Positions 22,831 through 31,518 of a DNA stretch of 64,000 nt are shown piece after piece. The number at the start of each line of letters is the position of its first letter. Position 1 is the first letter of the stretch. Location: contig JAEYUQ010000029.1 in NCBI GenBank assembly GCA_023432405.1, forward strand, positions 40,141-104,140. Direction: 5' to 3'. The translations under genes were made by a program, and so were the position numbers. The stretch comes from Actinomycetes bacterium (lineage in GTDB: Bacteria; Actinomycetota; Actinomycetes; Mycobacteriales; Mycobacteriaceae). The notes beneath the pieces are model-generated. The model was not told the origin of the DNA and did no database searches. It was given only the letters and a program-made list of their open reading frames with translations.

Positions 22831-25521
22831 GTGACTGAGCAGAACCAAAAGAATCGTGTGAACCAGCTTCCACAACAGTGGGATCCCCAGGCTGCTGAGC
22901 CTGTGCTGTATCAGGAGTGGGTGGAGCGCGGATATTTCTCCGCTGATGTATCCAGCGATAAGCCACCGTTTTCCATAGTGCTGCCTCCGCCGAATGTGAC
23001 GGGGTATTTGCACATGGGTCACGCTTTGGATCACACCCTCATGGATGCTCTGGCTCGTCTGCGGCGAATGCAGGGTTATGAGGTTCTGTGGCTTCCGGGG
23101 ATGGATCATGCTGGAATTGCTACGCAATCCAAGGTGGAAGCCATGCTTCAGGACACGGAGGGCAAGAACCGCTACGACTACGACCGCGAGGAGTTCATCG
23201 ACAAGGTCTGGGAGTGGAAGAGACAGTACGGTGGACGCATTGCAGAGCAAATGCGTGCCATTGGTGATTCTGTGGATTGGGACAGGGAGCGCTTCACCTT
23301 AGATGAAGGGCTTTCGCGAGCCGTTCAGACTATTTTCAAGGAACTCTATGATCGCGGCATGATTTACCGGGATTATCGCTTGGTGAACTGGTCGCCCATT
23401 CTGGAGACGGCTGTCTCCGATATTGAGGTGGTGTACCAGGACGATGAGGGTGAGCTGGTCACTTTCCGCTATGGGGATCCCACCGGGGAAGGCCCCCATC
23501 TGGACGTTGCCACAACCCGCCTTGAAACCATGCTTGGCGACGTCGCTATTGCGGTGAATCCTGCCGACGAACGCTACCAGGACATAGTGGGGACAGTCTT
23601 TCCTCATCCTTTCCGCGAGGATCTTCAGTTAACAGTGATTGCTGATGACTATGTGGATATGGAGTTTGGTACTGGGGCAGTGAAAATCACCCCTGCCCAT
23701 GATCCCAATGACTATGCGATGGGGTTGCGTCACAATCTGGATATGCCCACTGTCATAGATAAGACCGGACATATTGCGGATACAGGTACCCGTTTCGACG
23801 GGCTTACCAGGGAAGATGCCCGTGTTGCTCTGCGAGATGCGCTGGCGGAGCAAGGCCGAATTATCAAGGAAATCCGCCCGTATATTCACTCTGTGGGGCA
23901 CTCCGAGCGCTCTGGTGAACCGATTGAGCCTAGGTTGTCGAAACAGTGGTTTGTGAAGGTTGAAGAACTGGCTGCAATGGCAGGGGATGCCATCCGCAAG
24001 GGAGACACCGTTATTCATCCCACCTCAATGGAGCCTAGGTACTTCGAGTGGGTGGACAATATGCATGACTGGACCATTTCACGCCAGTTGTGGTGGGGGC
24101 ATCGTATTCCGATCTGGTACGGACCACATGGTGAGGTAGTGTGCTGTGGTCCAGACGACGTCCCTCCCGAAGGATATGTCCAAGATCCTGACGTGTTGGA
24201 TACCTGGTTTAGCTCAGCTCTATGGCCATTTTCCACAATGGGGTGGCCGGAAAAGACTCCGGAGCTGGAGAAGTTCTATCCCACTTCGGTACTGGTGACG
24301 GCCTATGACATTCTCTTCTTCTGGGTTGCCCGCATGATGATGTTTGGCACCTTCGCCTCGAAGATCACCCCAGAGGTTCTGGGAACTGGTGTTGATGGAC
24401 GCCCACAGATTCCTTTCCGACATCTTTTCTTGCATGGTTTGGTACGCGATGAGCATGGCAGGAAGATGAGCAAGTCTTTGGGCAACGGCATTGACCCGAT
24501 GGACTGGGTGCAGCAGTACGGTGCCGATGCCCTGCGCTTCACCTTGGCGCGAGGAGCAAACCCTGGCTCCGATCTTCCCCTGGGGGTTGATGCTGCCCAG
24601 AGTTCCCGCAACTTTGCTACCAAGCTTTTCAATGCAACGCGCTTCGCCCTCATGAACGGCGCATTCGTTGATGACCTCCCGGACCGCGCAGAGCTCACAG
24701 ATGCAGACCGTTGGATTCTCGATGGTGTGGAAGCTCTGCGTGCCGATGTGGATGCCTATCTTGAGGATTATCAGTTCTCTAAGGCGTATGAAGAGGTGTA
24801 TCAGTTTGCCTGGGGTGAGCTGTGCGATTGGTATCTGGAAATAGCCAAGACACAGATTCCGCGCGAAGGGGAAACTACTGAAGGGCGTAACACTCAGATT
24901 GTGTTGGGGCGGGTGCTGGATGTTGTGCTGCGCTTGCTCCATCCGGTGATGCCCTTTATCACCGAGACGCTGTGGCGAGCACTGACTGCTCAGGAATCCA
25001 TCATGCTGGCGCCGTGGCCTACTGCCGCGGATACCAATGGCGGAGTACAGCCTGATGAGGTGGCCGCCCGCAGGATTGCCGATGCTGAGGAACTCATTAC
25101 AGAGTTGCGTCGCTTCCGTTCTGACCAAGGGGTGAAGCCCTCCCAGAAGGTACCTGCCTCTATTCCCTTTGATCAGGTTGATTTGGTGGCTCAGGAACCG
25201 TTTGTGAGGGCTTTGGCGCGGGTGACAGAACCAGAGGAGGGCTTTCACTCCTCTGCCACTGTGGAGGTGCGGTTGAGTACTGGCACCGTGGAGATCGCCT
25301 TGGACACCTCGGGCACCGTGGATGTGGAAGCTGAACGCAAACGTTTGGAGAAAAGCCTGAAAGCCAGCGAAAAAGAGCTAGAGACCACAGGGAAGAAGCT
25401 GGGGAACCAGAATTTCTTGGCGAAAGCACCAGAGGATGTGGTGGAGAAAATCCGGGAGCGTCAGCGTGTGGCTCAGGAGGAGTATGAGCGTATTTCTGCT
25501 CGCTTGGAGGCTTTGAAGTAG
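22831..25521 (+). CDS. valS: Valyl-tRNA synthetase
   Basis: 896 residues, a class I synthetase that attaches valine to tRNA-Val. The HIGH motif appears as HMGH (residues 61-64, in PPNVTGYLHMGHALDHT) and KMSKS as GRKMSKSLGN near 545. The editing domain lies between them, and a C-terminal coiled coil (VEAERKRLEKSLKASEKEL) is present. The start is GTG at 22831. Its TAG shares one base with the folC GTG, so the two genes are translationally coupled. The call is secure. Confidence 0.97.
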   Translation: MTEQNQKNRVNQLPQQWDPQAAEPVLYQEWVERGYFSADVSSDKPPFSIVLPPPNVTGYLHMGHALDHTLMDALARLRRMQGYEVLWLPGMDHAGIATQSKVEAMLQDTEGKNRYDYDREEFIDKVWEWKRQYGGRIAEQMRAIGDSVDWDRERFTLDEGLSRAVQTIFKELYDRGMIYRDYRLVNWSPILETAVSDIEVVYQDDEGELVTFRYGDPTGEGPHLDVATTRLETMLGDVAIAVNPADERYQDIVGTVFPHPFREDLQLTVIADDYVDMEFGTGAVKITPAHDPNDYAMGLRHNLDMPTVIDKTGHIADTGTRFDGLTREDARVALRDALAEQGRIIKEIRPYIHSVGHSERSGEPIEPRLSKQWFVKVEELAAMAGDAIRKGDTVIHPTSMEPRYFEWVDNMHDWTISRQLWWGHRIPIWYGPHGEVVCCGPDDVPPEGYVQDPDVLDTWFSSALWPFSTMGWPEKTPELEKFYPTSVLVTAYDILFFWVARMMMFGTFASKITPEVLGTGVDGRPQIPFRHLFLHGLVRDEHGRKMSKSLGNGIDPMDWVQQYGADALRFTLARGANPGSDLPLGVDAAQSSRNFATKLFNATRFALMNGAFVDDLPDRAELTDADRWILDGVEALRADVDAYLEDYQFSKAYEEVYQFAWGELCDWYLEIAKTQIPREGETTEGRNTQIVLGRVLDVVLRLLHPVMPFITETLWRALTAQESIMLAPWPTAADTNGGVQPDEVAARRIADAEELITELRRFRSDQGVKPSQKVPASIPFDQVDLVAQEPFVRALARVTEPEEGFHSSATVEVRLSTGTVEIALDTSGTVDVEAERKRLEKSLKASEKELETTGKKLGNQNFLAKAPEDVVEKIRERQRVAQEEYERISARLEALK

Positions 25522-27002
25522 TGGAGGAAGAACTTGACCAGTTTGGTCTGAGGCTGGATAGCACCGGACTGACACTGCCTTTGGGTGAGAAGAGGGACGT
25601 CGATCAGGCAGAAAAACGAGAGGTGACTGCACAGGATCTGGCAGCTCTGGCAGAAGTGGAAGAGGAACTCAACCAGCGCTGGCAGGAGACGCATATTGAT
25701 CCCAGCCTGGAGCGCATAGAGATGCTCATGGATTTTCTAGGGCATCCGGAGCAGACATTTCATTCCATTCATGTGGCAGGCACCAATGGTAAAACCTCCA
25801 CAGTGAGGATGATTGAGTCCCTCATGCGGGCGTTTCATCGGCGCACGGGGCGAACCACAAGCCCTCATTTGCAATTGGTGACTGAGCGGATTGCTATTGA
25901 TGGTCAGCCCATTCATCCGCAGGATTATGTGCGCACCTGGGAGGAAATCAAGCCATACGTAGAGATGGTAGATGCTCGCTCAGAGGTGCCCATGAGCAAG
26001 TTTGAAATCCTTGTGGGCATGGCTTACGCCGCTTTTGCCGACGCCCCCGTGGACGTCGCCGTAGTGGAAGTGGGTATGGGGGGACGCTGGGATGCCACCA
26101 ATGTCATCAATGCGGATGTGTCTGTGGTTACGCCTATTGGAATGGATCACACCGACTATCTGGGGGATACCCTGGAGAAAATTGCTGGGGAGAAAGCCGG
26201 GATTATTAAGTCTCGGTGGAATAGCGAGGATTTGCTGACACCTCCTGACAACGTGGCCATCATCGGGAGACAAGAGCCTGAGGCTATGCGTGTGCTCTTG
26301 GAACAAGCTGTGTCTGTGGATGCGTCTGTGGCGCGGCTCGGGCAGGAGTTTGGGGTGGTCAGCTCTGAGGTGGCCGTCGGTGGGCAAAAGCTCACACTCC
26401 GAGGCTTAGCGGGAGACTATGAGGATATTTTCCTGCCTCTGTCCGGGGTTCATCAGGCAGAAAATGCGGCGGTGGCATTAGCGGCCGTAGAGGCTTTCTT
26501 TGGTGCTGGTCCCGGGCGTGCTCTGGACCTCAACACTGTGCAAGAAGGCTTCGGAGAGGTACGCTCACCTGGCCGGTTAGAGCGTATGCGCTCAGCTCCC
26601 TCAACCTTTATCGACGCCGCTCACAATCCGCACGGAGCTCGTGCTCTGGCGGCAACATTGCAGCGGGATTTCAGCTTTGACAGGTTGATTGGTGTGCTCA
26701 GCGTATTAGAGGACAAGGATGTTTCCGGCGTACTCAGTGCTTTGGAGCCGGTGCTCAGTGAGGTGGTCATCACCCAGAACTCCTCACCGCGAGCTATGGA
26801 CGCCTATCAGTTAGCAGAGATTGCGCGAGATATTTACGGCGAAGAGCGGATTCGTGTAGAGGAAAACCTCCCGGACGCTCTTGAAATGGCAGTTCAACTC
26901 GCAGAAGAATCAGATATTCAGTCCGGTGCTGGAATAGTTATCACAGGCTCTGTGGTGACGGCAGGCGAAGCACGGGCGCTTTTTGGAAAGGACGTCGAAT
27001 GA
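25521..27002 (+). CDS. folC: Folylpolyglutamate synthase / dihydrofolate synthase
   Basis: 493 residues with the Mur-ligase-like P-loop AGTNGKTS (near residues 87-94), the ATP/folate loop around MGGRWDATNV, and the C-terminal domain with DAAHNPHGARAL. It adds glutamate to folates and, in the bifunctional form, makes dihydrofolate. The start is GTG at 25521, overlapping the valS stop by one base. The N-terminus is about 40 residues longer than the E. coli enzyme. It overlaps the DUF4233 gene by ATGA, giving a valS-folC-DUF4233 operon. Confidence 0.95.
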   Translation: MEEELDQFGLRLDSTGLTLPLGEKRDVDQAEKREVTAQDLAALAEVEEELNQRWQETHIDPSLERIEMLMDFLGHPEQTFHSIHVAGTNGKTSTVRMIESLMRAFHRRTGRTTSPHLQLVTERIAIDGQPIHPQDYVRTWEEIKPYVEMVDARSEVPMSKFEILVGMAYAAFADAPVDVAVVEVGMGGRWDATNVINADVSVVTPIGMDHTDYLGDTLEKIAGEKAGIIKSRWNSEDLLTPPDNVAIIGRQEPEAMRVLLEQAVSVDASVARLGQEFGVVSSEVAVGGQKLTLRGLAGDYEDIFLPLSGVHQAENAAVALAAVEAFFGAGPGRALDLNTVQEGFGEVRSPGRLERMRSAPSTFIDAAHNPHGARALAATLQRDFSFDRLIGVLSVLEDKDVSGVLSALEPVLSEVVITQNSSPRAMDAYQLAEIARDIYGEERIRVEENLPDALEMAVQLAEESDIQSGAGIVITGSVVTAGEARALFGKDVE

Positions 27003-27412
27003 GTGAACAATCCTACGGTCCGCTCGGGCCAGGACACGCCCTTGACAAAGATCCCCTGAAGGGGCTTACGGGGGTGCAGGCCGGAGTTCTCATCATGGAG
27101 TCGATCTCCCTGTTCTTGGTACTCACCGTGATTCTCAAAGTGGCCGAGGGCAGCTACTGGACCACCTTTAACTGGGTGTACGTCACCGTGGTGGCCACCG
27201 CTCACCTTATTGCTGCAGGCGTTCAGAGATTCTCCTGGGGATTGGGATTTGCCCTGATACTCCAGGTTTTCGCCTTGGCTGGATTCTTTGTCCACGTGTC
27301 TATGGGCATTATGGCAATCATCTTTGTCTTGGTTTGGGTCTACCTTCTCAAACTCCGTCGGGATCTGAAAGAGCGGCTTCGTCGAGGCTTACTTCCTGCC
27401 CAGCACCTTTAG
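26999..27412 (+). CDS. DUF4233 membrane protein
   Basis: 137 residues with four hydrophobic helices (for example VLIMESISLFLVLTVILKV and GFALILQVFALAGFFVHV) and a basic C-terminus (KLRRDLKERLRRG). It overlaps folC by four bases (ATGA) and comes before ndk. This folC-DUF4233-ndk order is conserved across mycolate actinobacteria, which suggests a link to envelope or nucleotide metabolism, but its function is unknown. Confidence 0.88.
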   Translation: MSEQSYGPLGPGHALDKDPLKGLTGVQAGVLIMESISLFLVLTVILKVAEGSYWTTFNWVYVTVVATAHLIAAGVQRFSWGLGFALILQVFALAGFFVHVSMGIMAIIFVLVWVYLLKLRRDLKERLRRGLLPAQHL

Positions 27413-27556
27413 TCAGCGTTGTTGGCGTGGCACCTCGTGATAGGTCTTTCTCGCCGGGGTGCAACAGCACATCTCTAGCTCACATCGTGAGCTCGTTCAC
27501 AAGCAATCTGGGTGGCGAGAGTGCTGTGGGAAAAAGCCTCTGGGTAAGGTGGACGT

Positions 27557-27967
27557 ATGACTGAACGTACCCTCATTTTGATTAAGCCGGATGGTGTCAA
27601 GAACGGACACATCGGCGATGTTATCTCTCGCATTGAGCGCAAGGGATTGAAGTTTGTGGCTATGGATCTGCGGGTAACAGACAAGGAAACTGCAGAGGCT
27701 CACTACGCCGAGCACAAGGACAAGCCCTTCTTTGGTGAGTTGGTGGATTTCATCACCTCTGGCCCTTTGGTGGCTGGAGTCATCGAAGGTGAGCGTGCTA
27801 TTGAGGCATGGCGTCAGCTTGCTGGTGGTACGGATCCTGTCTCCAAGGCTGCCCCAGGATCGATCAGAGGAGACTTTGCCCTCTCTGTCTCCGAGAATGT
27901 GGTTCACGGGTCTGATTCACCTGAGTCCGCAGCCCGCGAAATCTCTATCTGGTTCCCCAATCTCTAA
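27557..27967 (+). CDS. ndk: Nucleoside diphosphate kinase
   Basis: 136 residues. It transfers phosphate from ATP to nucleoside diphosphates through the active-site His in ENVVHGSDSPESA (near residue 116). The N-terminus TERTLILIKPDGV and the Kpn-loop region GPLVAGVIEGERAIEAWRQL are typical. The length matches the family (about 136). It has its own 145-bp upstream gap after DUF4233. The call is secure. Confidence 0.97.
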   Translation: MTERTLILIKPDGVKNGHIGDVISRIERKGLKFVAMDLRVTDKETAEAHYAEHKDKPFFGELVDFITSGPLVAGVIEGERAIEAWRQLAGGTDPVSKAAPGSIRGDFALSVSENVVHGSDSPESAAREISIWFPNL

Positions 27968-28012
27968 GCAGTTCATGCCATAAAGAGCTGTTCTTCCTCT
28001 CAGAGATGCCAG

Positions 28013-28050
28013 AACCCGCAGTGCCTTGATACACGCAGGCCCTGCGGGTT
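28013..28050. terminator. Hairpin between ndk and the ybjQ gene
   Basis: AACCCGCAG (28013-28021) and CTGCGGGTT (28042-28050) are perfectly complementary across a 20-nt loop, between convergent genes. There is no T-run, so it is a weak terminator candidate. Confidence 0.45.
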
Positions 28051-28066
28051 CGTGGTGGCTTGACCG

Positions 28067-28384
28067 TTAGGCAATAACAACAGCGGTGCCAGTAGCGGTC
28101 ACCATGAGCATGGCGCCTCCGCCTACTGACTCATAGTCAATGCTCACGCCGACTACCGCGTTTGCTCCCAAATCAGCTGCGTGCTTTTCCATTTCTTCCA
28201 AAGCTTCTTTCCGAGCTTTGATAGTTTCCTTCTCATAGGCGCCGGATCGCCCACCGAAGATATCTCGTAGGCCTGCGGTAAAGTCTTTCACGACATTGAC
28301 GCCCATGACTGCTTCACCAGCAACTATACCTAGATAGCGCGTGGTCTCATGTCCTTCAATGGCGTTAGTGGTGGTGAGTATCAT
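28067..28384 (-). CDS. YbjQ/DUF74 family protein
   Basis: 105 residues from ATG 28384: MILTTTNAIEGHETTRYLGI, with GANAVVGVSIDYESVG and a final hydrophobic strand, the typical pentamer-forming YbjQ fold. These proteins were annotated as heavy-metal binding but have no proven role. The frame is open far upstream, but homology starts at this ATG. TATATA eight bases upstream and no ribosome site point to a leaderless transcript. It diverges from the malic enzyme gene. Confidence 0.9.
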   Translation of the reverse strand: MILTTTNAIEGHETTRYLGIVAGEAVMGVNVVKDFTAGLRDIFGGRSGAYEKETIKARKEALEEMEKHAADLGANAVVGVSIDYESVGGGAMLMVTATGTAVVIA

Positions 28385-28480
28385 TTTTTCACTATATAGC
28401 AATAAATATGCCAATCGGCGCCAACCTCTGTACCGTTTGGGTGGACACAAAATCATCTGTGTGAGAAGGACAGTGCAAGA

Positions 28481-30247
28481 ATGACGCGGGATTATCGGTA
28501 TAGGCACGAGATTGGTCACGAGTACGTGGACATCGCTGTGGAGGGGCGCGACGTTCAGTCCCATCCACTCATTAATTTCGGAACGGCGTTCACAGCGGAA
28601 GACCGCGATAAACTGAAGCTTCACGGGCTTCTGCCTGCCGGTATCTCTAACATCCACAAGCAGGTGCGTCGTCAGTATGAAGAGTTCAAAGAGCAGCCAG
28701 ATAACTTTTCCAAGTACATGATGCTCTCCATGCTCAGAGATCGAAATGAAGTTCTCTATTATCGGCTGATTACGGAGCACATTGGGGAAATGATGCCCAT
28801 CATTTACACCCCAACTATCGGCCAGGCGATTCAGGAATACTCGCAGACTTTCCACAGCCCGCGCGGTATTTACCTGGACATCAACCATCCTGAGCTCATC
28901 GAGGAAGCCTTACTGAACAACGGTCTAGGCCCCAACGAGGTGGATCTCATTGTGGCCACTGATTCTGAGGGCATCCTCGGAATTGGGGACTGGGGTGTGG
29001 GCGGTATCGCCATCACCATCGGAAAGTTGAGTCTTTATACGGCTGCAGCGGGTGTGCATCCCGCACGTGTGATGGCCGTCGGTCTGGATACAGGCACCAA
29101 CAATCTCACCTTGCTCAATGATGACTCTTACCTTGGTGTGCGTCAGGCTCGGGTGCGTGGTCAGCAATACGATGATTTCATTGATCAATTCACTCGCACT
29201 GCCCATCGCCTCTTTCCCAACGCCATGCTGCACTGGGAGGATTTCGGCGCTGCTAATGCGCATCGCATCCTGGACCGCTACCGCAAGGAGATTTGCACAT
29301 TTAACGATGACATTCAGGGCACTGCTGCCGTGGTTGTTGCTGCAGTACAGGCGGCAGTGCGGCGTACAGATTCTGCTTTGGAGGATGCGCGCATCGTCAT
29401 TTGCGGTGCAGGTACTGCAGGTGTGGGTATAGCTGATCTCATCATTGACGGCCTCGTGAATGCTGGTATGGATCGAAAAGAGGCCTACCGACATTTCTGG
29501 GCATTGGGTAGCAGGGGCTTGATTACTGAGGGTGATCCCATGCGCGATTTCCAAGAGCCTTTCGCGCGCCCTGCCTCTGAGGTGGAGTCCTGGAATCGTG
29601 ATCCCGACGGGCACATTTCTCTCGAAGAGGTCATTCGACGAATTCAACCCACTATCTTGATCGGTACTTCAGGCCAGCCAGGAAAGTTCACCGAAGAAGC
29701 TGTGACCGCTATGGCCGCAGGCTGCGAGAGGCCGATTATCATGCCCTTGTCCAATCCCACGGTTTTGGCTGAGGCCACCCCAGAGGATTTGCTTCGCTGG
29801 ACAGATGGAAAAGCACTTATTGCTACAGGGTCTCCTTTTGACCCGGTGGAGTATAAGGGCACAACCTACACCATTGCCCAGGCAAATAATGCTTTCGTGT
29901 TCCCCGGTATAGGTCTTGGGGTTATTGTTACTCACGCTCGGCGCATTAGCGACCGGATGATTCGCAAGGCTGCGGAGGCCTTGGCTCGCTTCAATACTGA
30001 TACCTCGCTGGGGTCTTCTCTTCTCCCAACTATCAATGACCTGAGGTTGGTGTCCGCAGCAATTGCCATTGAGGTGGCACAGGCTGCTATTGATGAAAAA
30101 CTTGCTCGTCGTGTACCGCACAATCTGGTGTCTGCGGTGCATGAATCCATGTGGAGGCCGGACTATCCCGAAATAGTGAAGGTGGACTCGCTTCAACGCC
30201 CCGAGAGTGCGTCGTTTAGTCAGGACGCGCACAAGGACATACCGTGA
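28481..30247 (+). CDS. Malic enzyme, NAD-dependent SfcA/MaeA type
   Basis: 588 residues, the long malic-enzyme form. Hallmarks are YTPTIGQA (near 108-115), the substrate Lys region GLGGDWGVGG-like GIGDWGVGGI, the metal site in HWEDFGAANAHRIL, and the nucleotide site CTFNDDIQGTAAV followed by VICGAGTAGVGIADL. It converts malate to pyruvate and CO2, usually with NAD; malolactic enzymes share this architecture and cannot be excluded. It runs into the sugar-kinase gene with a GTGA overlap, so the two are cotranscribed. Confidence 0.92.
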   Translation: MTRDYRYRHEIGHEYVDIAVEGRDVQSHPLINFGTAFTAEDRDKLKLHGLLPAGISNIHKQVRRQYEEFKEQPDNFSKYMMLSMLRDRNEVLYYRLITEHIGEMMPIIYTPTIGQAIQEYSQTFHSPRGIYLDINHPELIEEALLNNGLGPNEVDLIVATDSEGILGIGDWGVGGIAITIGKLSLYTAAAGVHPARVMAVGLDTGTNNLTLLNDDSYLGVRQARVRGQQYDDFIDQFTRTAHRLFPNAMLHWEDFGAANAHRILDRYRKEICTFNDDIQGTAAVVVAAVQAAVRRTDSALEDARIVICGAGTAGVGIADLIIDGLVNAGMDRKEAYRHFWALGSRGLITEGDPMRDFQEPFARPASEVESWNRDPDGHISLEEVIRRIQPTILIGTSGQPGKFTEEAVTAMAAGCERPIIMPLSNPTVLAEATPEDLLRWTDGKALIATGSPFDPVEYKGTTYTIAQANNAFVFPGIGLGVIVTHARRISDRMIRKAAEALARFNTDTSLGSSLLPTINDLRLVSAAIAIEVAQAAIDEKLARRVPHNLVSAVHESMWRPDYPEIVKVDSLQRPESASFSQDAHKDIP

Positions 30248-31260
30248 GCGCCTTAGAGAAAGACGGCTCTGCACGTCAAGAGGCAACCGGACATGGTGAT
30301 GACCCACGCGGGAGCGCAGCAGGCGCTGAGGTAGTGGTCATCGGCGAAGCCCTTATCGACGCCGTTCAACGCCTCGGCTCGGATGAGGTCACCGAGTATG
30401 TGGGCGGCTCTCCTGCCAATGTGGCCATCGGCTTGTCTCGCTTAGAGCACGATGTCGCACTTCTTACTGCGCTGGGCCATGATTCCCGCGGAGACATGAT
30501 TCGCAAGACACTTGCGAAGAACGCGGTGAGATATCTTCCTGGAACTAGCCAGGAGATCACAACCTCTGTGGCGCAAGCAACCATTGGATCGGATGGTTCT
30601 GCCCACTATGACTTCCACCTCGCCTGGCAGATCGACGCCCCAGCCGCTGCAGCCAAGCACGTTCACACAGGATCTATTGGAGCAGCTCTAGATCCAGCAT
30701 TGGGCACAGGGGGAGCGGATGTTCGTCGTGTCATACGCACAATGAGCAGCTATGCCACGGTGAGCTATGACCCTAATGTGCGTGCAGACTTGATGGGCTC
30801 CCCGCAGGAGGCCAAGGCTGCCATTGAAGAAGTAGTGGCTGTGGCGGATTGTGTGAAGGCCTCAGATGAAGACATTGCGTGGTGCTATCCCACCTTGGAT
30901 GTTGCTGAGGTGGCTCAGCGGTGGCTTGAGCGTGGTGTAGGAGTAGTGGTTATTACCCGGGGCGCTCAGGGGGCTGTGGCGTACAACCGGCAGGGATCCC
31001 TAGAGTTAGAGGCCGAAAAAGCACAGGTAGTAGACACTATTGGTGCGGGAGATTCTTTTATGGCGGGACTTGTCTCGGGGCTGTTGGATGTGGGTTTGTT
31101 GGGTGATGTTTCTCGTCGCTTAGAGCTACGGAATGCTGAGCTGGCGGTTCTGGAGCCTGTTCTTCGTCGGGCTCTGCGCTGTGCTTCCATCACCGTGTCA
31201 CGGGAAGGTGCGCAACCTCCCACTCGCGCCGAGGTGAGAGAGGCCTTTTCAGAAAAATAG
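30244..31260 (+). CDS. PfkB-family carbohydrate kinase (fructokinase-like)
   Basis: 338 residues of the ribokinase fold: the N-terminal GGSPANVAIGLSRL motif and the C-terminal anion hole and catalytic base DTIGAGDSFMAGLVSG (near residues 260-275). Such kinases phosphorylate fructose, ribose or related sugars. The start is GTG at 30244, overlapping the malic enzyme stop by four bases. The first 25 residues are a charged lead before the fold. Coupling with a malic enzyme is unusual and gives no clear clue to the substrate. Confidence 0.9.
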   Translation: MSALEKDGSARQEATGHGDDPRGSAAGAEVVVIGEALIDAVQRLGSDEVTEYVGGSPANVAIGLSRLEHDVALLTALGHDSRGDMIRKTLAKNAVRYLPGTSQEITTSVAQATIGSDGSAHYDFHLAWQIDAPAAAAKHVHTGSIGAALDPALGTGGADVRRVIRTMSSYATVSYDPNVRADLMGSPQEAKAAIEEVVAVADCVKASDEDIAWCYPTLDVAEVAQRWLERGVGVVVITRGAQGAVAYNRQGSLELEAEKAQVVDTIGAGDSFMAGLVSGLLDVGLLGDVSRRLELRNAELAVLEPVLRRALRCASITVSREGAQPPTRAEVREAFSEK

Positions 31261-31518
31261 GCAAGAGTGACAGTCTCTGGTTGGCTGCGGGTGATGACCC
31301 TTACCCAGATTCGACGTCACGATGGGGGAACAGCGATATGTGAGTTCCGCCATGCTCCCATAGTGAGTGAATTGCAGTGGTGGTATGCCACAATAGATGC
31401 AACTCCTAGGAGTACAAACAGAACAGACTTGTGTTCCTGCATAGTCTCGTGCGGCGGCGGCTGCGGTGTGTAGTCAGCGCCCGAGATAGCGTGCGGGTGG
31501 AAATAAAAGGAGAATATC

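Noticed and set aside
24220..25248. 342-residue minus-strand frame opposite valS
   Set aside because: It is a codon-bias shadow of valS, with no motif or ribosome site.
28385..28888. Long N-terminal extension of the YbjQ protein
   Set aside because: It is antisense to the malic enzyme gene and not part of the fold; ATG 28384 starts the conserved sequence.
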